Part shown: positions 7,893 to 17,677 of the stretch, one piece after another | How the letters are laid out: each line of letters begins with the position of its first letter | Position numbering within the stretch: the stretch's first letter is position 1 | Source: CAZRGV01 sp964599655 | GTDB taxonomy: Bacteria > Planctomycetota > Planctomycetia > Isosphaerales > Isosphaeraceae | NCBI GenBank assembly: GCA_964599655.1 | Contig: CAZRGV010000082.1 | Coordinates: 1 to 28,426, forward strand | Length of the DNA stretch: 28,426 nucleotides | Direction: 5' to 3' | Program-made: the position numbers and the translations under genes | Notes under the pieces: generated by a model | What the model was told of the DNA's origin: nothing | The model's input: the letters and a program-made list of their open reading frames with translations, nothing else | Databases searched by the model: none

Positions 7893-10800
7893 ATGAGGTG
7901 GAACAGCATCGCGACGCTTCTGCTCGCCTTCGTAGCGACAACCGCTCAGGCGGGTCCCCTGGAACTGAAGAAAGGCGACCACATCAGTTTCATCGGCAAC
8001 ACGCTGGCCGAGCGGATGCAGCACGACGGGTGGCTGGAAGCCCAGATCCAGAGCCGCTTTCCAGGGCACGAGCTGGTCATCCGCAACCTCGGATACTCGG
8101 GTGACGAACTGACCGTCCGGCTCCGGTCGGCCGGCTTCGGAAGCCCGGACGAACATCTGACGGCGAACAAGTCCGACGTCGTCTTCGCCTTCTTCGGATA
8201 CAACGAGTCGTTCGGTGGTCCCGAAGGGCTCGACGCGTTCAAACGCGACCTGGACGGCTTCATCAAGCACACGCTTTCCGAGAAATACAACGGCAAGAGC
8301 GCCCCGAGGCTCGTCCTGTTCTCGCCGATCGCGCACGAGAATCTGGGCGATCGCAACCTGCCCGACGGCACCGCGACGAACAAGAACCTCGCGCTCTACA
8401 CCGAGGCGATGGCCCAGGTGGCCCGAGCCAACAACGTCCTGTTCGTCGATCTGTTCACGCCCACCCGCAATTTATTCCGCAAATCCGACACTCCCCTGAC
8501 CATCAACGGCATCCACCTCACCCAGCAAGGCAACAAGGAACTCGCGACGATCATCGCGACGGCCCTCTTCGGCGCTCCGGACCGAGCGCCTGACGAGGCC
8601 GCGCTCGAAGCCATCCGCCAGGCGGTGATCGACAAGAACTTTTATTGGTACAACCGCTATCGCACGGTCGACGGCTACTCGATCTACGGCGGCCGAGCCG
8701 ACCTGAAGTTCGTCGACGGGCAGACCAACCGCGTGGTCATGGACCGCGAGATGGAGGTCCTCGACGTCATGACCGCCAACCGCGACAAGCGAATCTGGGC
8801 CGTGGCCCAGGGGGGCGATCTCAAGGTCGACGACAGCAACACGCCGCCCTTCCTCACCGTCAAAACCAATCGCCCAGGCCCAGGGCCCAACGGCGAGCAC
8901 CTCTTCCTGGGCGGTGAGGAAGCGATCGAGAAGATGAAGGTCCACAAGGGCTTGAAGGTCAACCTCTTCGCCTCCGAGGAGATGTTCCCCGACCTGATCA
9001 ACCCGGTGCAAATGGCCTTCGACCCCAAGGGCCGGTTGTTCGTCGCCACGTGGGAGACCTACCCCCACTGGAAGCCCAAGGAGGAGATGAACGACAAGAT
9101 CCTGATCCTCGAAGACACCGACGGCGACGGCAAGGCCGACAAGCGAACCGTCTTCGCCGATCATCTTCACTGCCCCACCGGCCTCGAGTTCTGGAACGGC
9201 GGCCTCTTCGTCGGCCAGGGTCCGACCCTCATGTTCCTCAAAGATACCGACGGCGACGACAAGGCCGACGACCGAGAGCGCATGCTCCACGGGCTCGACA
9301 CCGCCGACACCCACCACACGATGAACAGCTTCACCCTCGATCCGGGCGGAGCGCTCTACTTCCAGGAAGGCACGTTCCACCACACCCAGGTCGAGACGCC
9401 TCACGGCCCTCCCGTGCGATCGGCCAACGCCGCGGTCTACCGCTATGAGCCTCGCACCCAGAAGTTCGAGGTCTACGTTCCTTACAGCTTCGCCAATCCC
9501 CACGGACACGTTTTCGACCGCTGGGGCGAAGACTTCGTGACCGACGGCACCGGCAACGTCAACTACTTCGCCGCCGCCTTCTCCGGGCACCTCGACTTCC
9601 CCAACAAGCACCCCGGAATGCAGCCGTTCTACAAGCAGTGGACCCGCCCCTGCCCCGGCACCATGATCCTCTCCAGCCGCCACTTCCCCGACGAGATGCA
9701 GGGCAACTATCTCGACGCCAACGTGATCGGCTTCCAGGGCATCCTGCAGTACAAGATCCTCGAAAAGGATTCCGGCTTCGAGGGGGTCGAGGTCGAGCCG
9801 ATCGTCCAGTCGGCCGACCCGAACTTCCGCCCCGTCGACATGGAGATTGGCGCCGACGGCGCGCTCTATTTCGTCGACTGGCAGAATCCCGTCATCGGCC
9901 ACATGCAGCACAACCTACGCGATCCGAGCCGCGACCGGATTCACGGCCGGGTCTACCGCGTCACCTATCCCGGCCGTCCCCTGCTGACACCCGCCAAGAT
10001 CGCCGGTCAGCCGGTTCCCAAACTGCTCGACCTGCTCAAGGAGCCCGAAGACAGCGTCCGATACCGGACCCGCATCGAGCTGACCGGCCGCAAGACCGAT
10101 GAGGTCATTCCGGCCGTGAAGGCCTGGATGGCCGCCCTCGACCGCAACGACAAGGACTACTCGCACCACATGCTGGAAGCCCTCTGGCTCCATCAGTCAC
10201 ACAATCAGGTCGATGAAAACCTGTTGAAGCAGATGCTTCGCTCGCCCGACTACCGTGCCCGGGCCGCGGCCACTCGCGTGCTCTGCTACTGGCGAGACCA
10301 GGTGTCCGACCCGCTCGCGCTTTTGACCGAGCAGGTCAACGACGAGTATCCCCGAGTCCGGCTCGAAGCCGTCCGCGCTTGCAGCTTCTTCCGCGACGCC
10401 AGGGCCGCCGACGTCGCCTTGCAGGCGCTCAACTACCCGATGGATTACTACCTGAACTACACCTTGAAGGAAACGATCCGGCAGCTCGAACCGTACTGGA
10501 AAAAGGCCATCCAGGACGGCGTTTCGATCGCGTCCGACAACCCGGCCGGTGTTGACTACCTGCTTACCAGCGTGAGCACGGCCGAACTGTCCAAGCTGCC
10601 GCGCACGCCGCTGGTCTTCCAGGCCATGCTCTCTCGCCCGCAGGTCCTTCCCGAGACCCGGACGGAAGCCCTCGAAGGCCTGGCCCGCTTGCGAAAGACC
10701 AGCGTCCTGGCCGAGCTTCTCGCCGCCATTGAGCGCCTCGACCGCACCGACGGCGAGCATAACCAGCACGTCCTCTTCGACCTCGCCCAGTTGCTCAACG

Positions 10801-12803
10801 CCCGGCCCGCCGCCGAGCTGAAGGCGGCCCGAGGCCACCTCTCCGACCTCGCGTCGGGCGCGCGCCGACCGTTTACCCGGGAAATCGCCTTCGTCGCCCT
10901 CATGACCGCCGACGGCGCCATCGACCCAACCTGGGCCAGGGCCGAGCAGTCGGTCCGCAGCCTTCGAGAAATCCTCGACGCCGTCCCGCTCATCCCCGAT
11001 GAGAAACTTCGGGCGTCCACCTACGACCGCATCCAACCGTTGCTTCAGGGTCTACCCGCCTCGCTGGCCGAACAGTTGAAGAACCAGAAGGAAAACCTCG
11101 GCCGCTTCGTGCGGATCGAGCTGCCACGACGAGGCACGCTCCCGCTCGCCGCGGTGCAGGTCTTCAGCGACGGCGTGAACATCGCCCCGACCGGCAAGGC
11201 CAGTCAGTCGAGCACCGCCTTCGGCGGCGAGGCCGCCCGCGCCCTCGACGGCAACACCAGCGGCTCCTTCGGCGACGGCGGTCAGACCCACACCGCCGAG
11301 AATTCCCAAAACCCCTGGTGGGAGCTCGATCTCGGGTCCGAACGGCCCATCGACGAGATCGTCGTCTGGAACCGGAGCGAGGGCCGGGGCCAGTTCGCCA
11401 GGCGGCTCGACGGCTTCCAGCTCACCGTTCTCGACGCCGACCGTCAGGTGGTCTTCCAGAAGACCACACCCAAGGCGCCCGACGAGAACGTCCGCTTCGT
11501 GCTCCAGACCGACCCGGCGGCCGGTATCCGACGCGCCGCCATCCAGGCCATCGTCATGACCGGACGCGAGGAAGAAACCTCCTTCGCGACCCTCGCGAAG
11601 TTCATCCGGGACGGCGACCAGCGCGCGGCGGCCATCCGCGCCATCGGCCGAATCCCACGCAACCACTGGCCTCGCAACGAAGTTTCGCCCCTCATCGACG
11701 GCATCCTCGGCTACGTCGGCAGGCTCTCGACCGAGGATCGGAAAACGACCGCCGCGCGAGACGCCCTCCAGCTCGCCAACGATCTGGCCGCCTTGCTGCC
11801 GAGCGACCGCGCGCAGACCATCCGCCGAGCGATCCGCGAGCTTGGCGTGCCGGTCATCGTCATCCGGCCGATTGTCGACCAGATTCTCTACGACCGCACC
11901 GAGTTCTACGTCGAGGCCGGCAAGCCCGTCGAGGTCGTCTTCGAAAACATCGACATCATGCCCCACAATCTGGTCGTCACCAAACCAGGCATGCTCGAAA
12001 AAGTGGGTATTGAAGCCGAGAAGATGGCCGCGGACCCCAACGCCTTCGCCAAGAGCTTCATTCCCAACATCCCCGACGTCCTCTTCGCCACCCGATTGCT
12101 CCAGCCGCAGGAAACGGCGAAGCTCGACTTCACCGCGCCCTCGCAGGTGGCCGACTATCCGTATGTCTGCACCTTCCCCGGCCACTGGCAGCGGATGCGA
12201 GGCGTGATGCACGTCGTCTCCAGCCTCGACGACATCCCCGCCGAGGTGCTCGCCGGCACGCCGAGCAACACCGCCACCGGAACCGTCCGGCCGTTCGTCA
12301 AGGCCTGGACCATCCAGGATCTCGCCGGCAAGGTCGAGCACCTCGGTCACGGGAAGCGCGACAAGGAGCGCGGCAAGCAACTCTTCACCACGCTCTCCTG
12401 CGTCCAGTGCCACACCATCAACGGAGAGGGCGGCAAGGTCGGTCCCGACCTCAAGGGAGTCAAGGAGAAGCTGGCCGACGGCAAGATGACGCTCGTTGAC
12501 GTCCTGACCGAGGTCGTCGAACCCTCCAAGGTCATCGACGACAAGTACCGCACCCACGTCTTCGCCCTGACGAACGGCAAGTTCCTCACGGGCATCATCG
12601 AATCGCGGAACGAGACCGAGCTTCGCGTTCTCGCCAACCCGCTCGAACAGAAGGAGAACAAGGAGGCCGTCGTCATCAAGACGGACGACATCGACGAGCA
12701 AGTCGCCTCGAAAGTCTCCCTGATGCCTCAAGGGCTGCTCAACACGCTTCAGGAGGACGAGATTCTCGACCTCCTGAATTACGTGATTTCCAACGGCCAG
12801 TAA
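7893..12803 (+). CDS. Multidomain membrane-bound dehydrogenase: SGNH-like, propeller, discoidin-like, cupredoxin and cytochrome c
   Basis: 1,636 residues. The start at 7893 is supported by AGAGGA eight bases upstream and by a signal peptide (MRWNSIATLLLAFVATTAQA, cleavage after residue 20). Approximate domain order: SGNH-hydrolase-like domain (25-235); PVC-type membrane-bound dehydrogenase beta-propeller (350-695) with 'DTDGDGKAD' acidic loops; HEAT-like helices (720-870 and beyond); F5/8-type-C (discoidin-like) domain (1086-1206); azurin-like cupredoxin (1320-1444) with a complete type-1 copper set H1358, C1426, H1431 and M1435 in a CTFPGH context; and a planctomycete heme-binding cytochrome c domain with C1503-V-Q-C1506-H1507. 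The SGNH part keeps block residues G67, G102 and N104 but has G-N-T in place of G-D-S (T37 at the serine position) and N205 in place of the block V aspartate, with H208 retained. The likely role is extracytoplasmic oxidation of a sugar or alcohol with internal electron transfer to copper and heme (inference). Confidence 0.93.
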   Translation: MRWNSIATLLLAFVATTAQAGPLELKKGDHISFIGNTLAERMQHDGWLEAQIQSRFPGHELVIRNLGYSGDELTVRLRSAGFGSPDEHLTANKSDVVFAFFGYNESFGGPEGLDAFKRDLDGFIKHTLSEKYNGKSAPRLVLFSPIAHENLGDRNLPDGTATNKNLALYTEAMAQVARANNVLFVDLFTPTRNLFRKSDTPLTINGIHLTQQGNKELATIIATALFGAPDRAPDEAALEAIRQAVIDKNFYWYNRYRTVDGYSIYGGRADLKFVDGQTNRVVMDREMEVLDVMTANRDKRIWAVAQGGDLKVDDSNTPPFLTVKTNRPGPGPNGEHLFLGGEEAIEKMKVHKGLKVNLFASEEMFPDLINPVQMAFDPKGRLFVATWETYPHWKPKEEMNDKILILEDTDGDGKADKRTVFADHLHCPTGLEFWNGGLFVGQGPTLMFLKDTDGDDKADDRERMLHGLDTADTHHTMNSFTLDPGGALYFQEGTFHHTQVETPHGPPVRSANAAVYRYEPRTQKFEVYVPYSFANPHGHVFDRWGEDFVTDGTGNVNYFAAAFSGHLDFPNKHPGMQPFYKQWTRPCPGTMILSSRHFPDEMQGNYLDANVIGFQGILQYKILEKDSGFEGVEVEPIVQSADPNFRPVDMEIGADGALYFVDWQNPVIGHMQHNLRDPSRDRIHGRVYRVTYPGRPLLTPAKIAGQPVPKLLDLLKEPEDSVRYRTRIELTGRKTDEVIPAVKAWMAALDRNDKDYSHHMLEALWLHQSHNQVDENLLKQMLRSPDYRARAAATRVLCYWRDQVSDPLALLTEQVNDEYPRVRLEAVRACSFFRDARAADVALQALNYPMDYYLNYTLKETIRQLEPYWKKAIQDGVSIASDNPAGVDYLLTSVSTAELSKLPRTPLVFQAMLSRPQVLPETRTEALEGLARLRKTSVLAELLAAIERLDRTDGEHNQHVLFDLAQLLNARPAAELKAARGHLSDLASGARRPFTREIAFVALMTADGAIDPTWARAEQSVRSLREILDAVPLIPDEKLRASTYDRIQPLLQGLPASLAEQLKNQKENLGRFVRIELPRRGTLPLAAVQVFSDGVNIAPTGKASQSSTAFGGEAARALDGNTSGSFGDGGQTHTAENSQNPWWELDLGSERPIDEIVVWNRSEGRGQFARRLDGFQLTVLDADRQVVFQKTTPKAPDENVRFVLQTDPAAGIRRAAIQAIVMTGREEETSFATLAKFIRDGDQRAAAIRAIGRIPRNHWPRNEVSPLIDGILGYVGRLSTEDRKTTAARDALQLANDLAALLPSDRAQTIRRAIRELGVPVIVIRPIVDQILYDRTEFYVEAGKPVEVVFENIDIMPHNLVVTKPGMLEKVGIEAEKMAADPNAFAKSFIPNIPDVLFATRLLQPQETAKLDFTAPSQVADYPYVCTFPGHWQRMRGVMHVVSSLDDIPAEVLAGTPSNTATGTVRPFVKAWTIQDLAGKVEHLGHGKRDKERGKQLFTTLSCVQCHTINGEGGKVGPDLKGVKEKLADGKMTLVDVLTEVVEPSKVIDDKYRTHVFALTNGKFLTGIIESRNETELRVLANPLEQKENKEAVVIKTDDIDEQVASKVSLMPQGLLNTLQEDEILDLLNYVISNGQ

Positions 12804-12808
12804 GACGC

Positions 12809-12837
12809 GTGACCAGGGCGCCTCGCGCCCTGGTCAC
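12809..12837. terminator. Strong hairpin between convergent genes
   Basis: A perfect 12-bp inverted repeat (GTGACCAGGGCG at 12809-12820, its complement at 12826-12837) with a five-base loop, starting six bases after the stop of the giant dehydrogenase gene. There is no clear U tract on either strand. A second inverted repeat, CCGGCGGG/CCCGCCGG (12852-12859 and 12879-12886), follows. The position between two convergent genes suggests transcript ends from both sides. Confidence 0.6.
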
Positions 12838-12902
12838 TCAACCACGAACGACCGGCGGGTCGGGCCCTCGAAGCCCCTCCCGCCGGCCGTTTCCTTGCGC
12901 CG

Positions 12903-15900
12903 TCACGATCCGGCGGAGCGGCCCGATCCGGCCTCGCCCGACGTCGCTCGCCCGCTGGAAATCAGCCCGTAGGTGACTGGAATCACGAACAGGGTGAACA
13001 CCGTCGAAGCAATCAACCCGAAGATCAACGACCAAGCCAGGCCCGAGAAAATCGGGTCGAGCGTGATCGGAATGCTCGACAGCATCGCCGCGCTGGCCGT
13101 CAGCAAGATCGGTCGCAGCCGGATCACGCGGCTCTCCATGATCGCGTCAAAGAGTGAACGTCCCCGGGCCACCGACAGATGGATGAAATCGACCAGGATG
13201 ATCGAGTCTCGCGTTACGATCCCCGCCAGCGCGATCATGCCGATCATCGCCGTCGCCGTGAAGAAGACCGGGTCGGAATACCCGCCGACCGTCTGGCCCG
13301 CCACCGCGTTCAGGAACCAGAAACCCGGCATCACCCCCAGCACCGTCAAGGGAATGGCCAGCATCACAACGATCGGAATCAGATACGAATTGGTCTGAAT
13401 CACCAGGATCACATAGATCATGATCATCGCCGCGCCGAAGGCCAGGCCCAGGTCGCGGAAGACGTCCACCGTGATCTTCCACTCCCCTTCACCGGCAAAA
13501 GCGACCCGGACCCCTTCGGGTACCGCCCAGGCCACGCCGCCGCCGTTGCGGAAATAGTTTCGCGAATCGAGCGGTCTCGGTGACACCTCGGCCACCCAGC
13601 CCGACCTCGCCGCCTCGCTCGACCCGGCGACGGCCTTCGCCCCTTCCGGCGCATCGATCGGCCTGCGGTCGAACGACACGTCCGCGATGCACTCGGCGGG
13701 CGTCCGGCCCGCCGTGTCGGCAAACACGTAAACCAGCACACGTCTGAACTCAGTCNNNNNNNNNNACCACACGTTCCAGGTTCTTATGATAGATCGTCTG
13801 ATCGACCCGCGAGTTCTGCCAGCGCCCCAGCTCGGCCAGTGGCACCAGTTGCCCCGATCGCCCCTTGACGCGCACGAAGGACAGGTCGCTCGGGCTCGAT
13901 CGAATTCCCCTCGGTAACCGGATCTCGATCGCCAGCGGGTTCCGCTCCCCGCCCAGCCGAACGGTCCCCGGCGACGTCCCCGCGAGGCAGATCTGGAGCG
14001 TCTGGGCGATCTCGTCCACCGAAATCCCGTTGAGCGCGGCCTTCTCCTGGTCGGTCACGAAGATCCGTTTCTCCGCCGGGGCCACCACAACATCATCGAG
14101 ATCAACGAGCCCCGGCTCGGCCAGAAACCGTTTTTCCACGGTCTTCGCAACCGCGATCAGGTCGTCGTACGACTGGTCGGGCCGCCCGTAAATCTCGGCC
14201 ACCACCGACGCCAGCACCGGCGGGCCAGGTGGCAGCTCGACAATCTTGAGCTTCGCGTGATGCTTCTCCGCCAGCGCCGTCAGCTCGTCTCGAAGTCGAA
14301 GACCAATCGCGTGACTCTGCTGCGCCCGATGTTTCTTCCCGACGAGATTGACCCGGATCTCGGCCTGTTGTGGTTCGCGTCGCAGGTAGTAATGCCGTAC
14401 CAGGCCATTGAAGTCGATTGGGCTGGGCAACGCCACGTAACTCGTGAAGTCGGTCACTTCCGGCACCCGAGCCAGAACCCCCTCGAACTCCTGAACCACG
14501 GCGTCCGTCCGCTCTAGCGTCGTCCCCTTGTCAAGGTCGAGGACCAGCAGCAACTCGTTCTTGTTGTCAAACGGTAGCATCTTGAGCGGAACCGACCGGG
14601 TCGCGGCCAGGCCCATCGCCGCGACCGTTAAGCCGGCGATGATCAGCAGAAACGCCGCGGCATGCAGCCTCGATGCGAGCAACGGGGCCATCAGCGGCCG
14701 AAAAATCCGGTACAGCAACGTGCCTCGAATCGCCTCCGGATCATCCTCCTCGTGCGGTCCACCATGCCGCTCCGTCTCGCCGTGATCGGCCCCCTCGCCA
14801 AACTTTCGCTTGAGCACCTGAAAGCTCAGCCACGGGGTGATCGTGAACGCCACGACCATCGACATCAGCATCGCCACCGGCACGTTCAGGGCCATAGGAG
14901 CCATGTAAGGCCCCATCATGCCCGTGATGAAGAACATCGGCAGGAAGCTCACGATCACCGCCAGCGTGGCGCTGATCAACGGCGGCCGAATCTCGGCAAC
15001 CGCCGCGAGCACGATCCCTCGGGTCGCTCGCCGCTTCTGCTCAAAGTGCCTCGTGATGTTCTCCACATCCACGATCGGATCATCGACCAGCAATCCCAGC
15101 GACAGAATCAGCGCAAATAAGGTCACGCGATTGATCGTGTATCCGAACAGCAGGTTCACGCCGAGCGTCAAACCGAACACGACCGGCACCGCGACCGCGA
15201 CAATCAGCGCCTCCCGCCAGCCGAGGCTCAACGTCAACAAGGCGATCACGATCAGGATCGCCACCCAGAGCGCCTCGACCAGTTCGTTGACCTTCTCGTC
15301 GGCCGTCAGCCCCGAATTTCGCGTGATGACCGTGTCCACGTCGTCGGGCACCACCTCGCGCCGTAACGACTCGGCCGCCCGCAGCACCGCGCCGGCCACC
15401 AGCACCGCGTTGGTTCCCTTCTGCTTCGCGATCGCGATCGTCACCGCGGGCTGGCTTGTGTCCGATCCAACAGGCGATTCCGCCGGCCCGGCATCCGCCG
15501 CTTCGCGCGCGCCGATCACCGTGCCAGGCGACCCTTCGTGCGCCTCAAATCCACGCGCTGGACCCCAGCCGTGCCGCACGTAACTGACGATCTCAGCCGG
15601 TCCGTCATGCACCGCGGCCACGTCCTTGAGGAACACGGGCCGATCCTGAAACACCCCCACAACCAGATCCCGAAGTTCCTCGGGACGCTCGATCGCCACG
15701 CCCGCATCCACCCAGACCATCGCGTCATTGCGGCTGAAATCGCCCGCCTGCCGCGTCACGTTGGCCCCTCGAAGGGCTCGCTCGACCTCGATCGGGCTCA
15801 GGCTGAACGCCTGCATTCGCTGCGGGTCAAGATCGACCCGTACCCGCCTTGGCTCGCCGCCGACCACGTAAGCCCGCGACACGTTCGGCAAGGCCGAGAG

Positions 15901-16452
15901 CCGCTGGACCACCTCCTCGCCGATACGTCGCAGCGCGAAGCTGTCGGATTGCTCGCTCGTCAGCGTCAAGGTCACGATCGGAACGTCGTCGATCTCCACC
16001 GGCTTGACCACCCAGTCGGTTACGCCAGGCGGAAGAATGTCCGTGTTCTCATCAAGCTTTTTGAACAGCTTGACAAGACTGCGCTCGCGATCCTGTCCGA
16101 CGTAGAAGCGGACCGTGACAATCGCCTGGCCTTCTCGTGACATACTATATACATATTCTACACCGTCGATCTGATAAAGCACCTTCTCCAGCGGCGTGGC
16201 CGCCAGTTGCTCGACCTGCTCGGCTGAATAGCCTGGCATGTTCACGTAAACGTCAGCGAGCGGTACGACGATCTGCGGATCTTCCTCGCGAGGCGTGACC
16301 AGCAGCGCGGCCAGCCCGATCAGGAGCGACACGACGATCAGGATGATCGAGAGATTCGACTGAAGAAACGCCCGGACAATCCCGTTGAGCAGGTCGTGAT
16401 GGCTCGCCTCGCCGGTTGCACCCTGGTGTGAGGCAACGTCCTTGTCGCTCAT
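12903..16452 (-). CDS. RND-family efflux permease (AcrB-like), interrupted by an assembly gap
   Basis: Inner-membrane proton-driven efflux pump subunit. The ATG at 16452 has GGAGGAG upstream. Residues 1-900 or so read without interruption from 16452 to the N-gap at 13756-13765, and the rest continues to 12903 in a different nominal frame. Deleting the adapter-like and N bases (13735-13765) joins 'YHKNLERV' directly to 'VYVFADTAG', as expected for the family, and gives one frame of about 1,171-1,172 residues. TM1 is near residues 34-52. TM4 carries the relay pair D457-D458 in 'GLLVDDPIVDVEN', which resembles the HAE (drug/hydrophobe) group rather than heavy-metal CzcA types. Its start overlaps the corrected stop of the fusion-protein gene by ATGA, so translation is probably coupled. 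I see no TolC-like gene nearby. The substrate is unknown. Confidence 0.92.
13735..13765. other. Residual sequencing adapter plus 10-N scaffold gap (assembly artefact)
   Basis: Bases 13735-13755 read AGCACACGTCTGAACTC followed by AGTC. This matches the Illumina TruSeq read-through adapter (AGCACACGTCTGAACTCCAGTC) except for one missing C. Ten Ns follow at 13756-13765. The genuine flanks share the three bases GGT on the minus strand and join in frame inside the RND permease, so no real coding sequence seems to be missing. Confidence 0.85.
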
Positions 16453-17580
16453 GAACGCGTCTCCTCCGCGCGGCTCGATCCATGTCGCACGACGCGCTCA
16501 CCGGCCTTCAGCCCCGCGAGGACCTCGCGTCCCTGATCGCCCCAGTTGTACGCTCCGCCGACGAACCTGCCCATCCTCAACCACGTCCACAACGTCGAGC
16601 TGACCCACCCGCCGCACCGCCTCGGGCGGCACAACGAGCACGTCTTCCTCCTCCAGCGGGATAAAGATGCGTCCAAACATGCCACTGTACACGTTGGGCG
16701 GACAGGGCCCCGTCACCTTGACCTGGAACGACCGGCTCTCGGCCTGCGCCTCGGGCACGATCTCGCTGATCGTCGCGTGGCAGGTGTAATCGAGCGTGTC
16801 GAGCCGAGCGGGAATCACGTCCCCCACCTTGAGGCGCTGCGCCATCGATTCGCGGACGGTGGCCACCATCTGCATCTTGGTCGGGTCGTACATCGTCGCC
16901 AGAGTCTGCCCCGGCGTCACGGTGTCACCGGCATTCACCTTCTTATCGACGATCACCCCATCGATGGGTGCGCGGACGGTGGCGTAATCCTGGATGATCT
17001 CGGCCTCCTTCACGGCCTGCCGGGCCCGTTCCAGCTCGGCCTGGGCGGTGCGGATCGCCGTGCCAAGCTGGTCGAATTCCGACTGCGAGATCACCTGCTG
17101 GCTCCGCAGCCGCTTGCCCCGATCGAGGTCAATTTTCGCCTGTTCGAGCCGGGCCTCCGCCGCCGTGCGCGCCGCCTGCGCCTGTTCGAGTCGGGCCTTC
17201 AGGTCCGACTCGTCAAGCAAGACCAGGATCTCGCCCGCCTTGACTTCCTGACCGGCCTTGACCCGAACCTCCTTGACCCGGGCCAGCAGCTTCGACGCGA
17301 TGGCCACCTCGTAGACAGCCCGAACCGTGCCCACGGCCGCTTCTTCCCTCGGCACTCGGACGAGCGCGACCTCCGCCAGTGGCAGGTCCGGGGGCGCGGC
17401 CCGACGGGCCGGACCACGCTCGCCTTTCACCTTCGGTTCAAACACGCCCGCCAGCGCCAACATCACCAGGACGATCCCCGCCGCGAAGGCGATCGCCAGC
17501 CCTCCCATCACGACGAGACGCCAGGGCCCTCGCGACTTCGCTCGATCCGCTGGTGGACTCTCTCCGGTTGTGCGATTCAT
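16449..17580 (-). CDS. RND efflux periplasmic adaptor (membrane fusion protein), frameshifted near its 3' end
   Basis: HlyD/AcrA-type adaptor linking the RND pump to the outer membrane. I chose the ATG at 17580 (MNRTTGESPP) because GGAG lies seven bases upstream; an in-frame ATG at 17604 is possible. A membrane anchor spans residues 22-46. It is followed by a lipoyl-like half-motif (VKEVRVKAGQEVKAGEILVLLD), an alpha-helical hairpin (about KARLEQAQAARTAAEARL to QAVKEAEI), the second lipoyl half (VRAPIDGVIVDKKVNAGDTV) and beta-barrel segments. In the sequence as given, the frame ends at 16498 after 360 residues with an unlikely tail (GRSGTRGPRGAEGR). Removing one base from the CCCC run at 16540-16543 gives the expected 'QLGDQGREVLAGLKAGERVV' ending, 376 residues in all, with a stop at 16449 overlapping the permease ATG. 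This is either a sequence error or a real late frameshift that removes only the membrane-proximal end. Confidence 0.88.
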
Positions 17581-17624
17581 CCGCCATCTCCATCGGCCAT
17601 CCACACGCTCACCACCACCGAAAA

Positions 17625-17654
17625 TTCATAACACCATATTCTATTATCACTCAA
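17625..17654 (-). promoter_or_regulatory. Candidate promoter of the efflux operon
   Basis: On the minus strand, TTGAGT (17654-17649), an 18-base spacer and TATGAA (17630-17625), each four of six to consensus, in an AT-rich stretch 45-75 bases upstream of the adaptor start. The position is good and the motif strength moderate. Confidence 0.4.
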
Positions 17655-17677
17655 CGAGTCAGGAAAACCTGTCCCGC

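Noticed and set aside
8472..9911. Minus-strand open frames opposite the giant dehydrogenase (also 11052-12731)
   Set aside because: These are shadow frames; the plus strand encodes recognisable domains throughout.
13750..13772. Two separate RND permease pseudogenes
   Set aside because: The break coincides with adapter sequence and Ns, and the flanks join in frame to a normal permease.
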